Shown here in pieces: positions 22,950-34,645 of a stretch of DNA of 64,000 bases (position 1 is its first letter; the number at the start of each line of letters is the position of its first letter). The notes beneath the pieces are model-generated. The model saw nothing but the letters and a program-made list of their open reading frames with translations. It was not told the DNA's origin and ran no database searches. A program made the translations under genes and the position numbers. Source of the stretch: Antrodiella citrinella (taxonomy: Eukaryota; Basidiomycota; Agaricomycetes; Polyporales; Steccherinaceae); assembly GCA_004802725.1 (NCBI GenBank), contig SGPM01000005.1, forward strand, positions 1-64,000. Reading direction: 5' to 3'.

Positions 22950-25632
22950 ATGACTTCCAACATCGACCATTCCCGTCACGACGACCACCTCAGGTTTCTC
23001 CTCGACCAGCGCGCCGCCCGAGCTGATCTTCACACTCGCTTTCCCTCTCAGTCTGACATTTCAGATTCCCCCTCTCTCTATAGTCACGGCCCCTTCTCCC
23101 CACAACCTCATGATACCCATAATACCCCTTCAGCATCCTTTCATTACACTCTTTCTGTACACGACAACAACTACACAGACCACCCTCCCCCTTCCGTCTC
23201 CGACCGCGAGCGTCTCAACTATCCCGACGTCAGCTCGCTAGACTTAGACGACGACCCCCGCTCTTCCTATGATCAGCAGAGCATTCGTCCCAGTGTTCGG
23301 GACTTCCATGACTCGGAGTCTGAAGAAGAGCTCGATGACGAGGAGCAGAGCGAAGAGCGTAGAGTCAGCAACTATGGGCCCAAGATGACTGTTCATTCCC
23401 GTGCGCCATGGGAATTGGGCGAAGAAGATGAAGCACCTCGAAGCCGCAAGAAGAAGGAGAAGGGGGGCGATAAAAGTTCCAAGGCTGTTGATGGCAAGCG
23501 GTTTCGAGGTATCTCGAGACCAAGCAACGAAATTCGTCCCAGTACGGATTCTATCCGCTCTGTGTCAAGGTCCAAGCAGTCATTTGATACTGTATCCTCT
23601 GCGTCTTCCAATCCCGGAGGGGGAGCATTATTGTGCGTGTTCCGTCTTTCTGACGCTTCGCTGTGGGCTGAACATAATCCTCCCCAGTGCTCTCGCGCAT
23701 GCTTCTTTTTCCTCGACATCTGTTGCTATCACACCCTCGCCACAGACCTTACGCGACAAGTTGTCTATCCCTCGCTTACGCTCAAGAACAGCTTCTAGCG
23801 TCAAGAGTAGGCTAGACCCTCTTGATACCAGATCCATCACCCCCAGTATATATTCTGGCTCTGCCCAAGTCTCTCCCGTCTCCCACTATCGTGCAACGTC
23901 CCCTACAGGCTCCTTCGTTTCGCAATCGGACGCCAAGTCGTTCATGAGCTCTTCCCCCCTTCCACAAACTCCCAGTCGGTCTGATGAATACAGACACCCA
24001 TACGCCAATCCAGAGTTCGCCCGTGCTTCACCCAGTCCTAATCACTCCAATCAGCATCTTGAAGAGCTTCATACTCTTGCCAACTCCGCCAGCTATGCTT
24101 CTACTTTGGGACCTAGTGCATCAAATGCGACGTTGACGGACTCCAGCAATAGTAACGGGACTATCTCTCAAGCTAATTCTGGTTCAACGATCTCGTTGAC
24201 TCCAACGCCATCCCCTCCAAGAAGCGATTCTCGCCACCTGCATAGAGCCCCGATTAGCAAAGCTGCCATTAGGACTCTTCCTCACAATCCTTCTCCAGAC
24301 CATGATCACACCGTTGTCCCTGTCAATAACATGCCCGGCTGGACTGACAATGCCGCTTCGACTATTAAGCTGATCTCTTTGGAAGAGGCTCAAGCACAAG
24401 CACGTGAACGCTCACGTAGTGGGACCGGTAACGGGGGTTCCAATCTCACATCGCCAACGAATGCTCGTTTCAACGACGAGCCTCTTCCAAGTCCGACCTC
24501 CCAGAGTTGGTCTACTAGAATGAGATCTTCCAGCGCAAGCAGCTCCAAGCCAACGAGGGTCCCTACGAACGATTTTGGTCAACATGTTCCCCCTCTGCCG
24601 TCTTTCCCTTCTGAACAAGCCGTTCCTCAAAAGGTCGTTGTGAGGAAGAAGAGTGGGTTCATGCGACTGTTCAATGGCAAAGAACGTGCATCTCCACCAC
24701 CTATGCCCTCAATGTCGAATACCTCGATGCCGTCTCCTTCCTCGATCAGCTCGGTACCCACTCGCAAAACTCCTCATCGTGTTCCTGTCCCGTCCATGTC
24801 ACCGTCTTTAGATGCGTACGATCATGGGGTTTGGGCCACTTCTGGGAGTAGCGTGGACAGTCAGGCGACTATCAAAGAGCAACTGAACGCGCGGAGGAAC
24901 GCACCGGGCTTGTCTATCGTCACGTCATCCTCTTCTTCTCCTATACTCGGCTCAAGCCTCAGAGGTCCATCATCTTCTCCTGCCATTAGCGATCCGACCT
25001 ACCTGGGTTCTTCGCTAACCCCCACGACTGCTACCACGAACACTGATTCTTTCTTGGACGGATCTATGCCACCCAATAGTGCACCTCCAAACTCAGCTGA
25101 TTTCCTCGGCCTAAGTTTGCGCCCAGTGTCCACATTGTTCAGTACGGATTTGGCAGGACACCTCATTCGCACTTCGACCGAACAGAGACCGTCCTTGGAT
25201 ATGGACTCGGGGACGCCCACGACATCCAGTGGTATTTCACCCATGAGCCCCGGGTTCTCTATCCACTTGAATAATCGTTCGGGAGCAGACGAGAAGTCTG
25301 TTGTTGGCATAGCATCGCATCAAGATGATCAATCCGCGGTCATCCAAGCTCTTCAAGAGCAGATTATGGTGGCTCGCCGCGGCTGGCAGCGTCAAATCTG
25401 GGAACTCGAAGGGCAGGTCCGAGATCTCAAAGCTGAGGTGGAAGAGTTTCGCAATGCTGAGAATCTCAAGGAATACTGTGCAGCATGTGGTAGAGGCCAT
25501 GTCGGTCGATCCCCTGCGGAGCCTGAGATCGGTGTGGAGGAGCTACAGAAGGCCGGTGTCAAGGTCAGCGGTGTTGTCAATCGGCCGCGGGCACGCACTG
25601 GTATCAGTTCAAGATTTGCAAGTGGGACGTAG
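22950..25632 (+). CDS. Unknown serine-rich protein with C-terminal coiled coil and Cys/His motif
   Basis: Two exons, joined over an intron starting with GTGCGT near 23633 and ending at the CCCCAG near 23686, encode about 870 residues. Most of the protein is serine-, proline- and threonine-rich and predicted disordered. A short conserved-looking basic block, K-S-G-F-M-R-L-F-N-G-K-E, lies near 24650. At the end a coiled coil (from about 25330, Q-A-L-Q-E-Q-I to E-E-F-R-N-A-E-N) runs into C-A-A-C-G-R-G-H, a possible half zinc site. I do not recognise the family. The architecture suggests a scaffold, perhaps of cell polarity or signalling. The start at 22950 is the first in-frame ATG after a stop-free upstream stretch without ATG context. 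Confidence 0.75.
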
Positions 25633-26178
25633 TGCTGGCCGCTGTCCTTCATTTTCCTCCCTCGCTGTGCAAGCCATTCACCATCCTGTCCGTCTTCATA
25701 TTTCGGAATCTGGCGGACTTTGTTTTTATTCGTAATATGTATGTGTACCCCTTGGCTCTTAGTTCTATTCCCCCCTACAGTTGGATTGTCTTAGTAGAGT
25801 TCCTAATTGTTGTCCTCCCTTTACATTCACCCCAACAACCTTCTGTCCTATCCACATCTTTACTGTTGTCCCCCATCGACCCGCATTCGTTCTTCTCACT
25901 GCAGATACTTCGCAACTCGATTTTCGACTTGCGGTTTCCGACCTTCACCTGCCCTCTATATAGTAGTGTACGCATTGGTCTACTTGTACGTTGTGTGCAA
26001 GATGTGGTCGCCTCCATGATAACTTCCCTTTCTTCACCGCTTTGTAGTTTCACAACTCGCAGATATATGCATCCTTCGGCATTGGTGCAACAGACTCAGA
26101 TGAAGGTGTGAAATCCATAAAATGGCAAGCATACACATAAATTAAGTGTGGTAGTCCGTTACTTAAGGGTCATTAACA
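25633..26178. other. convergent intergenic region
   Basis: These 546 bases lie between two stop codons on opposite strands. They are pyrimidine-rich on the plus strand and hold both 3' UTRs. No gene, repeat or RNA structure stood out. Confidence 0.5.
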
Positions 26179-29100
26179 TTACTCCTCATCACCCAACAGC
26201 CAACCCAGCCCCTTCGACAACACTCGCTGAGCCTGAGCAGACACTTCGACCGCAGGATCGTACCTGGGTCTACTGCCGTCTCGACTCGACGACCGATCCC
26301 TTGTAGCTTCTGCCATAAACGTTCGTCCTCTGGAGCTAAAATCGCTGAAAGAGAAGTTTGCGGCAGCACGGAAGGCTTTTTCAGCTAGCGCCGCTGGATC
26401 GGGTGTATGTGGCATTGACGGCGAAGTGAGGTGTAGGTTCGGCATTCGGAGTTCTTGCAGGCGCGATGCAAGGGAGGTGGCGCTGCCGTTGCTAGCATTG
26501 ACATGCTTGCGAGAACCGACGTTACGAACACCGAGCTGACGATTGGACAAACGGGCTTGACGTTCGTCCATATCTTCTTGTTCCAGGCGATGATGGACGG
26601 CGAGAACGTCGGATAGTTTGTCGGCTGGACAGAGTTCGAGGGCGCGACTTAAGAGGATGAGTTTCTTCGAGACGTCTGCGAATTCCGATTGTCGTCCCAA
26701 TTGGTAGCAAGCCACCCAGCAGACCTCGCTAGCTTCTTGAACTTTCTCGTCGTCCACGCTGTTCGTAGCGCGGAAACTGAGGACCATGGATAGCATGCGT
26801 TCACTGTTCTCGTATGCGCGCTCAAAGTCCTCTGCTTGAAGGGCCGTGTCGGCGAGCATGGCCAGCGCTTTGACTGCAGCTGATATGTCGCCTCTAAATC
26901 CAAGCATGCCGACAAGGTCCAGGAAGACTTGAGTGTGTTTATAGGCATCGTCGTTGCTGGAAAGGACTCGTGATATCAGGGATAAGCGATCCTTGGTAAG
27001 TCGGATCTCAATGGGCGAGATAGGGATCCCAGGTCGTGAAGTGAGATTGAATGAGCATAAACGAGATGTGGCTTCAATGAAGTCCTTCCACTGATCAATC
27101 CGTCGAGATGGGCGAGCAACATCCAGACTAGAAAATTCGTCAGTATCACGGGCGACAACCGAAGTATGAAGGAAAATCACCATTCATACGCAAGTTTCAT
27201 GTCCCCAAAGTGGTAGTTTCCCGAGCTGGCGTTATCATACAGTTCCTCCGAGGTTGACAAACAGATCTCTTCCACGACCTTAGGTTGCAGTTGGACCCTC
27301 TTTGACTGCAACAGACTTTTGGCAATGTCGAATCCTGAAAAAATGGTACGAGGGTAAGAACAGGATCTGAATAGAAGAGTATACACAAACTTACGAGCAG
27401 CACCTACAAGACCTGAAAAGAAGATACGAGTGACATCGTCCTGTGAGAGGAGACAGAATGCGCCTCGCAAACCGCTATCACCGGATCCAACCAGCTTGAG
27501 CATGTCATCCAACAACCAAACCCAGTCATCCTCTGAGCTCAGCTTATCCTCCGTCCCTCCCGCTCGTCGTGCCATTCTGTTCGCCCAAGACCGTTGCTCC
27601 ATGATGTCCCCGTTGCTCCGCAGGAACCATCGCAGCGGCGCAGGCACGCTCCATCTAGCTAGAATCTCACCAGACTCCAGATGAACATCGAGGACGTCCA
27701 GTGCCCAGGATAGCGAGGAGAATGGCAGAGGTTTGAAGAATAAGAAAAGGTCCGCTGGTGTACATCGGGGGCGAGCTGTGGACGGCGTCACATATGCGCC
27801 AAGAGATGCTATGGTCGTGTCCATCTCGTCGCTGTCATCTCCATCGTCCGGTGAATCCCATACAGGTAAACACTCGAATATGGCGCTCATAGTAGGCCAT
27901 TCATCGAGGCTGTCATTACCGTACAAACATGCCAGAGCAAGTCGGGCCATGTCCTCGTCGTCTCGGATGAGCCGCTGTGCAGCTGGCAACGTTGGTTTCG
28001 ACCCTTCAAAAATGGCGAGTACGATGTTCAAGGGTGCCTCGAGGATGTAATCGTACAGTAAGCGATTTGGGAGTGATGGATCCGGGTTACCTGCACGTTC
28101 AGCGCGAGATTCAAGGACGAAAAGATAGGGCATGACGAGTCGGTGAAAGTCACGTACAACCGTCTCTGAGGACGACTGCGCAAGGTATGCACGAATGACG
28201 TCGTATGGTGAAAGATGTTTCCAGCGACCGAGAGTCCAGTCTTCATCACGTTCCACGTCAGGTTGTGATACGTCGTAAACCAAACGAGAGAGTAAAGAGA
28301 GCTCCTCTCCAGTTTCGTCCAAGTCTGCAACACCCTGAGAAGCAGCGTGCTGCACAAGAGACAGCGCCGCGTCGACAAACCCGGTAGAATTGAGCGCTTC
28401 AACCCTCTCTCGATACCATATTGATAGTTCTTCTGAAGAGAACGGCTGAGGATGTGAAGGCATGTCCAATGGCTCGGACGCATCAAGGTGAGGACTGAGC
28501 GGAACTCTTGATTCAACAAGAGCCTCGCGTACTGGAGCCTGTTCTATCCAGTCTGACGCTGGTCTGTGGGGAGTAAACACTGGTTTTTGCTCTAATTGGC
28601 CGACAGAATCAATTCCAGGAAGTATGTCGCGGTAATCTGAGGCGGGGGCGTGCTCAGGGATGCTTTCCAGGATTACGAAACGGAATGGCCAAACAGCGGT
28701 TTCGAAACGTTCCAGGACAACACGAACCGCCGCAAAGTATTCCATAGATGCAAGAAAGCACGCCAACGATGCTAAGTCGTCAACCAGGAATGTGCTAAGA
28801 GGTAGTGGCGGCGGGATCTTCTTCTTAGAGGCAGGTTTGTCGTCGGCCCAAGGATCGTCCTCCCATTCTTCGTCAACATCCTCTCCAACATCTTCCTGCT
28901 CCGGCAACTCCTCCAGAATCCGTGCATAGGCCTCCACTCGGTCCAAACGGTCCAGAAATACGGAACGAATGTGGCATAGTTGAGCATCCGCAGGTTCGTC
29001 TTGGTAGTACGACACCAGTGCCGCGACACGTTTGCACTCCTCCGGCCAGCTGCTCGAACCCGGCACGCCCTCGTCATCACCAGATGAGGACAGAGAAGAG

Positions 29101-29348
29101 TTATACACCTTCCTACACCTGTCCAATGCAGCCTCTGTCCGCTGGAGACCAAGCTCGAGGAGCGACTTTTCCATGACTACATCCTCCAATAGGCGATCCA
29201 CACACGCCGCTGCAACCCACAGGTCGTCGGGTATGGGACTCAATGTTTCCGCGAAATCATTGAGTGTGAGGTCTTCGTCAGAGATGCTGGTCCATTTGGT
29301 ATACAGGTCGTGAGTCGGGGTCGTGGTGGAAGTAGAGGGAAGAGCCAT
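26179..29348 (-). CDS. SEC39: Sec39-domain protein of the Dsl1 ER tethering complex
   Basis: Three exons encode about 1,000 residues forming an all-helical solenoid. The C-terminal half has the block I-S-P-I-E-I-R-L-T-K-D-R-L-S-L-I-S-R-V-L, then A-Y-K-H-T-Q-V-F-L-D-L and L-G-F-R-G-D, which is the Sec39 signature also seen in human NBAS. With Dsl1 and Tip20 it tethers COPI vesicles to the ER for Golgi-to-ER retrieval. I prefer the ATG at 29348, which sits in a strong context (GGCCATGGCT) and begins M-A-L-P-S-T-S; an in-frame ATG lies upstream at 29384. The first intron, near 27393, is 60 nt, a multiple of three, and free of stops, so a retained form would add twenty residues. Confidence 0.88.
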
Positions 29349-29659
29349 GGCCGAAAGTGACACGTGCAGGCGCGTCTCATTCATGAATTTACATCGGGCA
29401 CAGTACTTCGGCTTGTCATGACCTCATGCTACCTACTCGTGCTTCAATGTGAAGCCTTACTTCGTACTCAAGCAGTGGATTGCAAAGTAGTATATATGTT
29501 TTGTACAACAATGACAGAATCGTGCAATTGCAGAAACAATACTTAGGGGTAGAACAAGGAATGCGTGAAGACATGTACGACGTGTTGCGTGAAATCAGCC
29601 AGACAGAGCACTTCGTAGTCAAGCTAAGCGCACGACAGCCGTTTTTTAATCCTAGAGAA
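29349..29659. other. SEC39 promoter and NIP7 3' region
   Basis: This 311-base spacer separates the NIP7 stop from the SEC39 start; both genes are on the minus strand. A CACGTG hexamer lies at 29361-29366, very close to the SEC39 start. No gene seen. Confidence 0.5.
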
Positions 29660-30471
29660 CTAGAAAAGTGTTTCCTGTGGAAGATAGGTTAGAGACGTTG
29701 AGCTGTAGACACTGTAAAACACTTGCCTCGTCACGAAGGTACTCGCCGACGTCACTGGACATTCATGTAAGCAAAGCTTCAACGGTAAGGAGACGTAATC
29801 ACGCACGATTGATGGAAGACGATGATCGCTGTGGGGTCCAGTTTTCGCGTGTCCACAGTAGATCTAGAAGTCACTCCGAAGCCCTGCATAATCAACATGA
29901 GCATGACTCGCTATGCGACAAGAGCTATCACAACGCACCAAAGGCACATCGCTCATGCTGAACACAACAACACCCTGATGCTCTGGTGTATCCTCCGTGA
30001 TTCGTCCCAGGTGTGCTTTCAAAACATGGTTTCCGTATAGGAATGGCATTTCGCCATTGGGTTTTATCCAAATCTGGTCGTGTCAAATCATTATGAGCAG
30101 ATTTTCATGTCTTGCATAACATGGACATACCTTGTACTTTGCATATTGCGCCAGATAGTCTAGAGCCGTAACATGAAGTTTGAACTTCCCGCTCTTGCTA
30201 AACTTTCCGAAGCACGTCCCCAAACTGACTAGGTTCGGTCTTGCGACAGAGATCCCAAGACGCATCGACGACTCGGATACATAGAAGACTCTGTCTTTGT
30301 GTAAACGGAAACAATATGGCTCGTCCGCTCTGTCAATTAGATGCACTAGGTTTTTTCCCTGCATCCGAAAATGAGTGGTGGTGGTGAATAGACAGATAAT
30401 CATCGACTCACGATATAGTTCGCCAACTTCGTGAACACGGTCTTACTCTCTTCTTCTGTTAATGGTCGCAT
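29660..30471 (-). CDS. NIP7: 60S ribosome biogenesis factor Nip7
   Basis: Six exons rebuild a protein of the normal Nip7 length. It starts [13 protein letters not shown] and continues [10 protein letters not shown] and the near-invariant [17 protein letters not shown]. The C-terminal PUA domain includes [15 protein letters not shown] and ends [13 protein letters not shown]. Nip7 binds pre-60S particles and is needed for 27S rRNA processing. Many splice sites are needed in about 800 bases. The final intron is GC-AG; without it the conserved terminus is lost. The gene is divergent from NRDE2 across 237 bases. Confidence 0.97.
29675..29726 (-). other. GC-AG intron in NIP7
   Basis: On the minus strand this 52-nt intron begins GCAAGT and ends TTCCACAG. 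It joins L-R-D-E to E-T-L-F-stop, the conserved Nip7 terminus. No GT donor gives this end. Confidence 0.88.
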
Positions 30472-30708
30472 TTCGGTCGAGGAATTTGGGAGGATATCTG
30501 AGCAGAGAGAGGCTGGTACTAGCGTCAAATAACTTTTAGATCTTCGCCTTGACGTACGCGCGCTTACGGTAATGATAGCGCCGGTCGCGTAGCGTCGCGG
30601 TATCTGTTGTGTTCGACTTGCTTCTCTAACCTTTACCGCGGTTCATATCCAACGAACCGTTCAACGCGTTCTCTCGATGTCTATTGTCGACCACAGTCTA
30701 CCATAACA
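30472..30708. promoter_or_regulatory. bidirectional promoter of NIP7 and NRDE2
   Basis: A 237-base divergent promoter, rich in CpG near the middle (30555-30600). No TATA box is evident. Both products are nuclear RNA factors. Confidence 0.55.
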
Positions 30709-33700
30709 ATGTCCGGACCCTCATTCTCATTGTTCTCGTTCAGCACCTTCCCGGACCTGGAACCAGAAGCCAGTACGAGCAAGGCAGCCACTGAAACAAG
30801 CAAGAGCAAGAAAGACAAACATCACCGCTCCGAGAAGAAGTCTTCCAGTCGCAAACACAAAGAAGACGGTGAAACCTCGAAGGACAAGGAGCCCAGGAAG
30901 AAGAAGAAGGAGAAGCACAGTCATTCGGCCAAGGCATACGACCTCTTTGAGGACGAGCGCGAATTGCGGAAACGCGATGGCGATACGCGCTCCGGGAGGG
31001 CAGACGACCTTTCCGGCGTGCTTGAGGACAAGCCGCTATTCTACTCCGACCGCAAAGGCGATCCTTTGAATGTCACGTATGGCGGTCTACATGTCTATGA
31101 CGTACCGAGGCATTTCCTTGTAGACCGTAAGCCCCCCCGACCCGTTCCAATGTAGTCTCTGACAGAACATCAGGCAGGCATATCCTTGGTCTACCCAATT
31201 GTACAGTTGTCAGTAGAGAAAGGCATCAGATCAGTGTCACCGTCGGCGGTGGCGGCAAGCGCAAGGTGCGTAGTCACAATCACTCAGCACTCAGCAGTAA
31301 GAGTGGCACTTGAACTGAGGATGGCGTTTTGGTGCAATTCCTCTCTATAGATGCCTGGTTTGACGGATCCAGGTTCCCGACACTTACTTGCAGCGCCTCC
31401 GAAGCGCAGGCTGCTGACATCTTCAAAGAACAAGCATAAATACGACGAAGTCGAAGGCTTCCTGCGCATTACCACCAACCGCCCCCACCGAAGCAGTAAC
31501 CCGTCGTATCGATCTGTCACTGCGCCCGACCCGAACGCAGATTCTGATGCGTCGGGGTCATCGTCTGAAGGTGAAGAAGACGGAGACTCGGACTATGACT
31601 CGGATACCACGCCGGAGACATACTTGCAAGCTACGCTGAGGTCTCTTGAGGTGCAGTTGGCCGAGAAACCTGAAGACATCTCCGCATGGCTCTCTCTATT
31701 GTCTCATACGCTATCCGCTATTCCGATGTCATCGAAGCACGCCACGAAAGCACGTTCAGACATTTCCTTGTCGGTACTGTCCCGAGCACTGGCAGCACAT
31801 CCTGACAATGCTAAGTCAAAACCTCTGCGTCTCAAGTACATCAAGGCTGGGGAGCAGGTCTGGTCGGAAGCTCAGCTACGTGCAGAATGGGAAACAGCCC
31901 TTGAGCTGAGAGATGCCGACCTATGGATGGAATGGTTAGACTGGCGTATTCGTAGCGCAAGTGCTGGTTTGGAAGAAGGAGTGGTCGAATGCGCGTTACG
32001 CATGATTGCTGTTTTCAGATCTGAGGACTCCGAATACAGCGAGCTAACTCAGCTGCGCATACTGTGGAGAATAGCCGTTGCATTCCGCGATTCAGGTGTG
32101 TGCTCTTACAATGTCTCCCTGGTATATATCTCACGCGATGAGGGTTTAGGGTACACCGAGAGAGCTACGGCAATATTCCAAGCTCAAGCAGAACTGTAGG
32201 TCAACCCTTCCTTGATATTGGAGTAATTCACATAGTTATACTTTGCAGGATATACAACATGCCCAAGAACCTGACAGACCTCGAGTTTGACGAGGTTCTG
32301 GACGAGCTCGAGCTCTTCTGGGAATCCGAAGTACCTCGTATAGGTGAACCTGGCGCCACAGGATGGAATATCTGGGATTCGTCCGGCCGCTCTCAAGCAG
32401 ATGCGATCTCGGAGATGAATGATAGTTGGAAAACAACTGCGCTCTCCGACAAGTATGAAAGCTGGGCTCAAAGCGAAATGTCCAACGATACTTTGCTACC
32501 GTCTCGCTCGTTTCATACAGCGGACAACATAGATCCATATGTCACCGTCCTGTTTGTGGACATCCGTCCTGTGCTCGTTGAGCTCCATTCCCAAAGAGCA
32601 CGAGATGCTTTCAGATTGGTGTGGCTGTCGTTCCTAGGACTCGATATGCCCGGTTTCCCTGCGACTTTATCTTCTGATCCCGCTCACTCTCTAGACGACA
32701 AATGGGCCCTCCACCTCAGCTCGATTACTTGCCTCGACTCAATATTCCCGAGCTCAAGCCAGACCCGCATCACGGCAGATGCGTCTGCAGGAGTCATGAT
32801 TGGAAGAGAGAAGGAATACTCGTCGTCTTTTGGTCCTGTGAAGAATTGGACGTATGGCGTGTTTGGACCTCTGGAGCATGTCGACGACGGGTCAAGAGGT
32901 ACGTCCAAGCGGAGGCAATGGGGGATGTGGAGTGATCTGCGCAGTGTCGAGAAGGGTATTGTGAGGCAAGTGTTCGAAAAGTGCCGCCTTCCGACGGACG
33001 ACAATGCGGACTGGGATGTGCTCCGTGTCAAGTTCGAAGCTGGAGTCGACTCGTTGGATCTCAAGAGGTACGCTGCTGTTCATGTTTGAACCCGACCTTA
33101 TTCCTAACATCGTTTCTAGTACTATCAAGGTTTCCAAGTCAATACTGGCTAAAGCTGGGAGTTCTTTGCCTCGTTGGGCTGTACATGCACGTCTTGAATA
33201 TACCCGGGGCAAGCTCGATGCGGCTCGCAAAGTCTACGAGACAATACTCTCTTCCGCGCAGCACGGTCACCCAGACTACAGCATCCTCTGGTGGGAGTGG
33301 GCAGACATGGAGTGGGCGTCGGGCAATCCCGATGCTGCTCAGACTGTCATTCACAGATCGGTCGGGGCAGAAGGCAGCGGCGGTATTGCCACATTACGGA
33401 CCAAACGATCCTTGGAAGACGTCATCGACCGGACTTCGCTCTTTCGTTGGAAAGAGCGCGAAGCCTGGACGAAGTGCAGGGCGCTACTCGATTTGCTCAC
33501 CTCAACACCGGAGGCGGCACTGACGTACCTCGACACGCAGCTTGATGGCTTGAGGTCTGGGTCATTGGAGCATGAAAGTCTTGTTGTGGCTGCCCTCTGC
33601 CTCGTGTATACGCACGCGAGCGTTCTGAAGCACCCTACCCCACAGGCCCTGATGCGTGATAGAGCGGAGAAGGCAATCGAGGATTATCCGAACAATACCA

Positions 33701-34364
33701 TCATCCTCGGGTTTTTCCTCGAATCGGAGCGAGGCCAGGGCGTGTGGGGACGTGTGAGGGCAATGTTAGGTGAGGGAAGAGGGAAGGAGAAGGATGTGGC
33801 GCGCCGGGTTGCGGAGGTGTGGGTTGCGGGCTGGGAGCCGTCGCGGTGGGAAGCTGAGCAGGAGAGGACGAGGCATGGATTATCTGCAGCGGTAGAGGAT
33901 GAAAGGTGCGTCATAGTGAGCGGCCTCGACCGCTGACATATCTCACCGGTAGCATTGCAGGACTCGTGGAAGTGCAACCTTGTGGCGGATCTACATCGAG
34001 TTCGAGATCCGATGTGGAGAGCTGCAGCGCGCGAAGAAGTTGCTGTTCCGGGCGGTGGGTGCATGTCCTTTGGTGAAAGGTATGTGCATGTTTTATTATT
34101 TGAATGATTACGGTGACGATGTCTAATACAACTGCAGAACTCTATCTACTGGCGTTCGTACAGTTGCGATCGGTGTTTTCCGGACGGGAGCTGCAGGATT
34201 GGGTGGAGGTGATGGTAGAGCGGGGGGTACGGATGCGACGCAGTCTGGACGAGGAGGTGGACGAGGATGGCGACAAGGTGGACATGAAGGTGAAGGGAGA
34301 GATGGACGAGGAGGATGAGATTGAGCACAACGCCCGTGAACTGCGCCGGTTGCAGCCATACTGA
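30709..34364 (+). CDS. NRDE2: NRDE2 family nuclear RNA-regulation protein
   Basis: About eight exons encode some 1,070 residues. The N-terminus P-S-F-S-L-F-S-F-S-T-F-P-D-L-E-P matches the family's conserved start. It is followed by a highly charged lysine-rich region and the region with F-Y-S-D-R-K-G-D-P-L-N. The rest is a helical repeat array of HAT/TPR-like units with spaced aromatic residues (for example W-M-E-W-L-D-W-R near 31930). NRDE2 (Nrl1 in S. pombe) binds the MTR4 helicase and acts in nuclear RNA silencing, splicing and exosome control. A 54-nt intron near 32097 is stop-free and in frame. The gene ends just before a short AG/GA-rich stretch. Confidence 0.9.
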
Positions 34365-34645
34365 TACGGGCGTCTATTGGTGTACAAATAGATACAAATG
34401 ATGTTGTTGAGAGGACACGACCTCCACGTTATCCCTTCATTACAACCAAAGGCTCTACAACCAGGTCGCACCTCTTTCTGCCTTTCTCGCGCACACATGC
34501 CCGCGCTCTGAGATTCACATTCCCCGAGTAGTCCTCACCCTCCTGCTCCGCCAGATACGCTCTCTAGCCTGCCGTCTCTCTCCATCACTATAATACCCTT
34601 TCAACCCTCTAATCGTCTCTTTCATCTCCTTATTCCCTCTTTATC

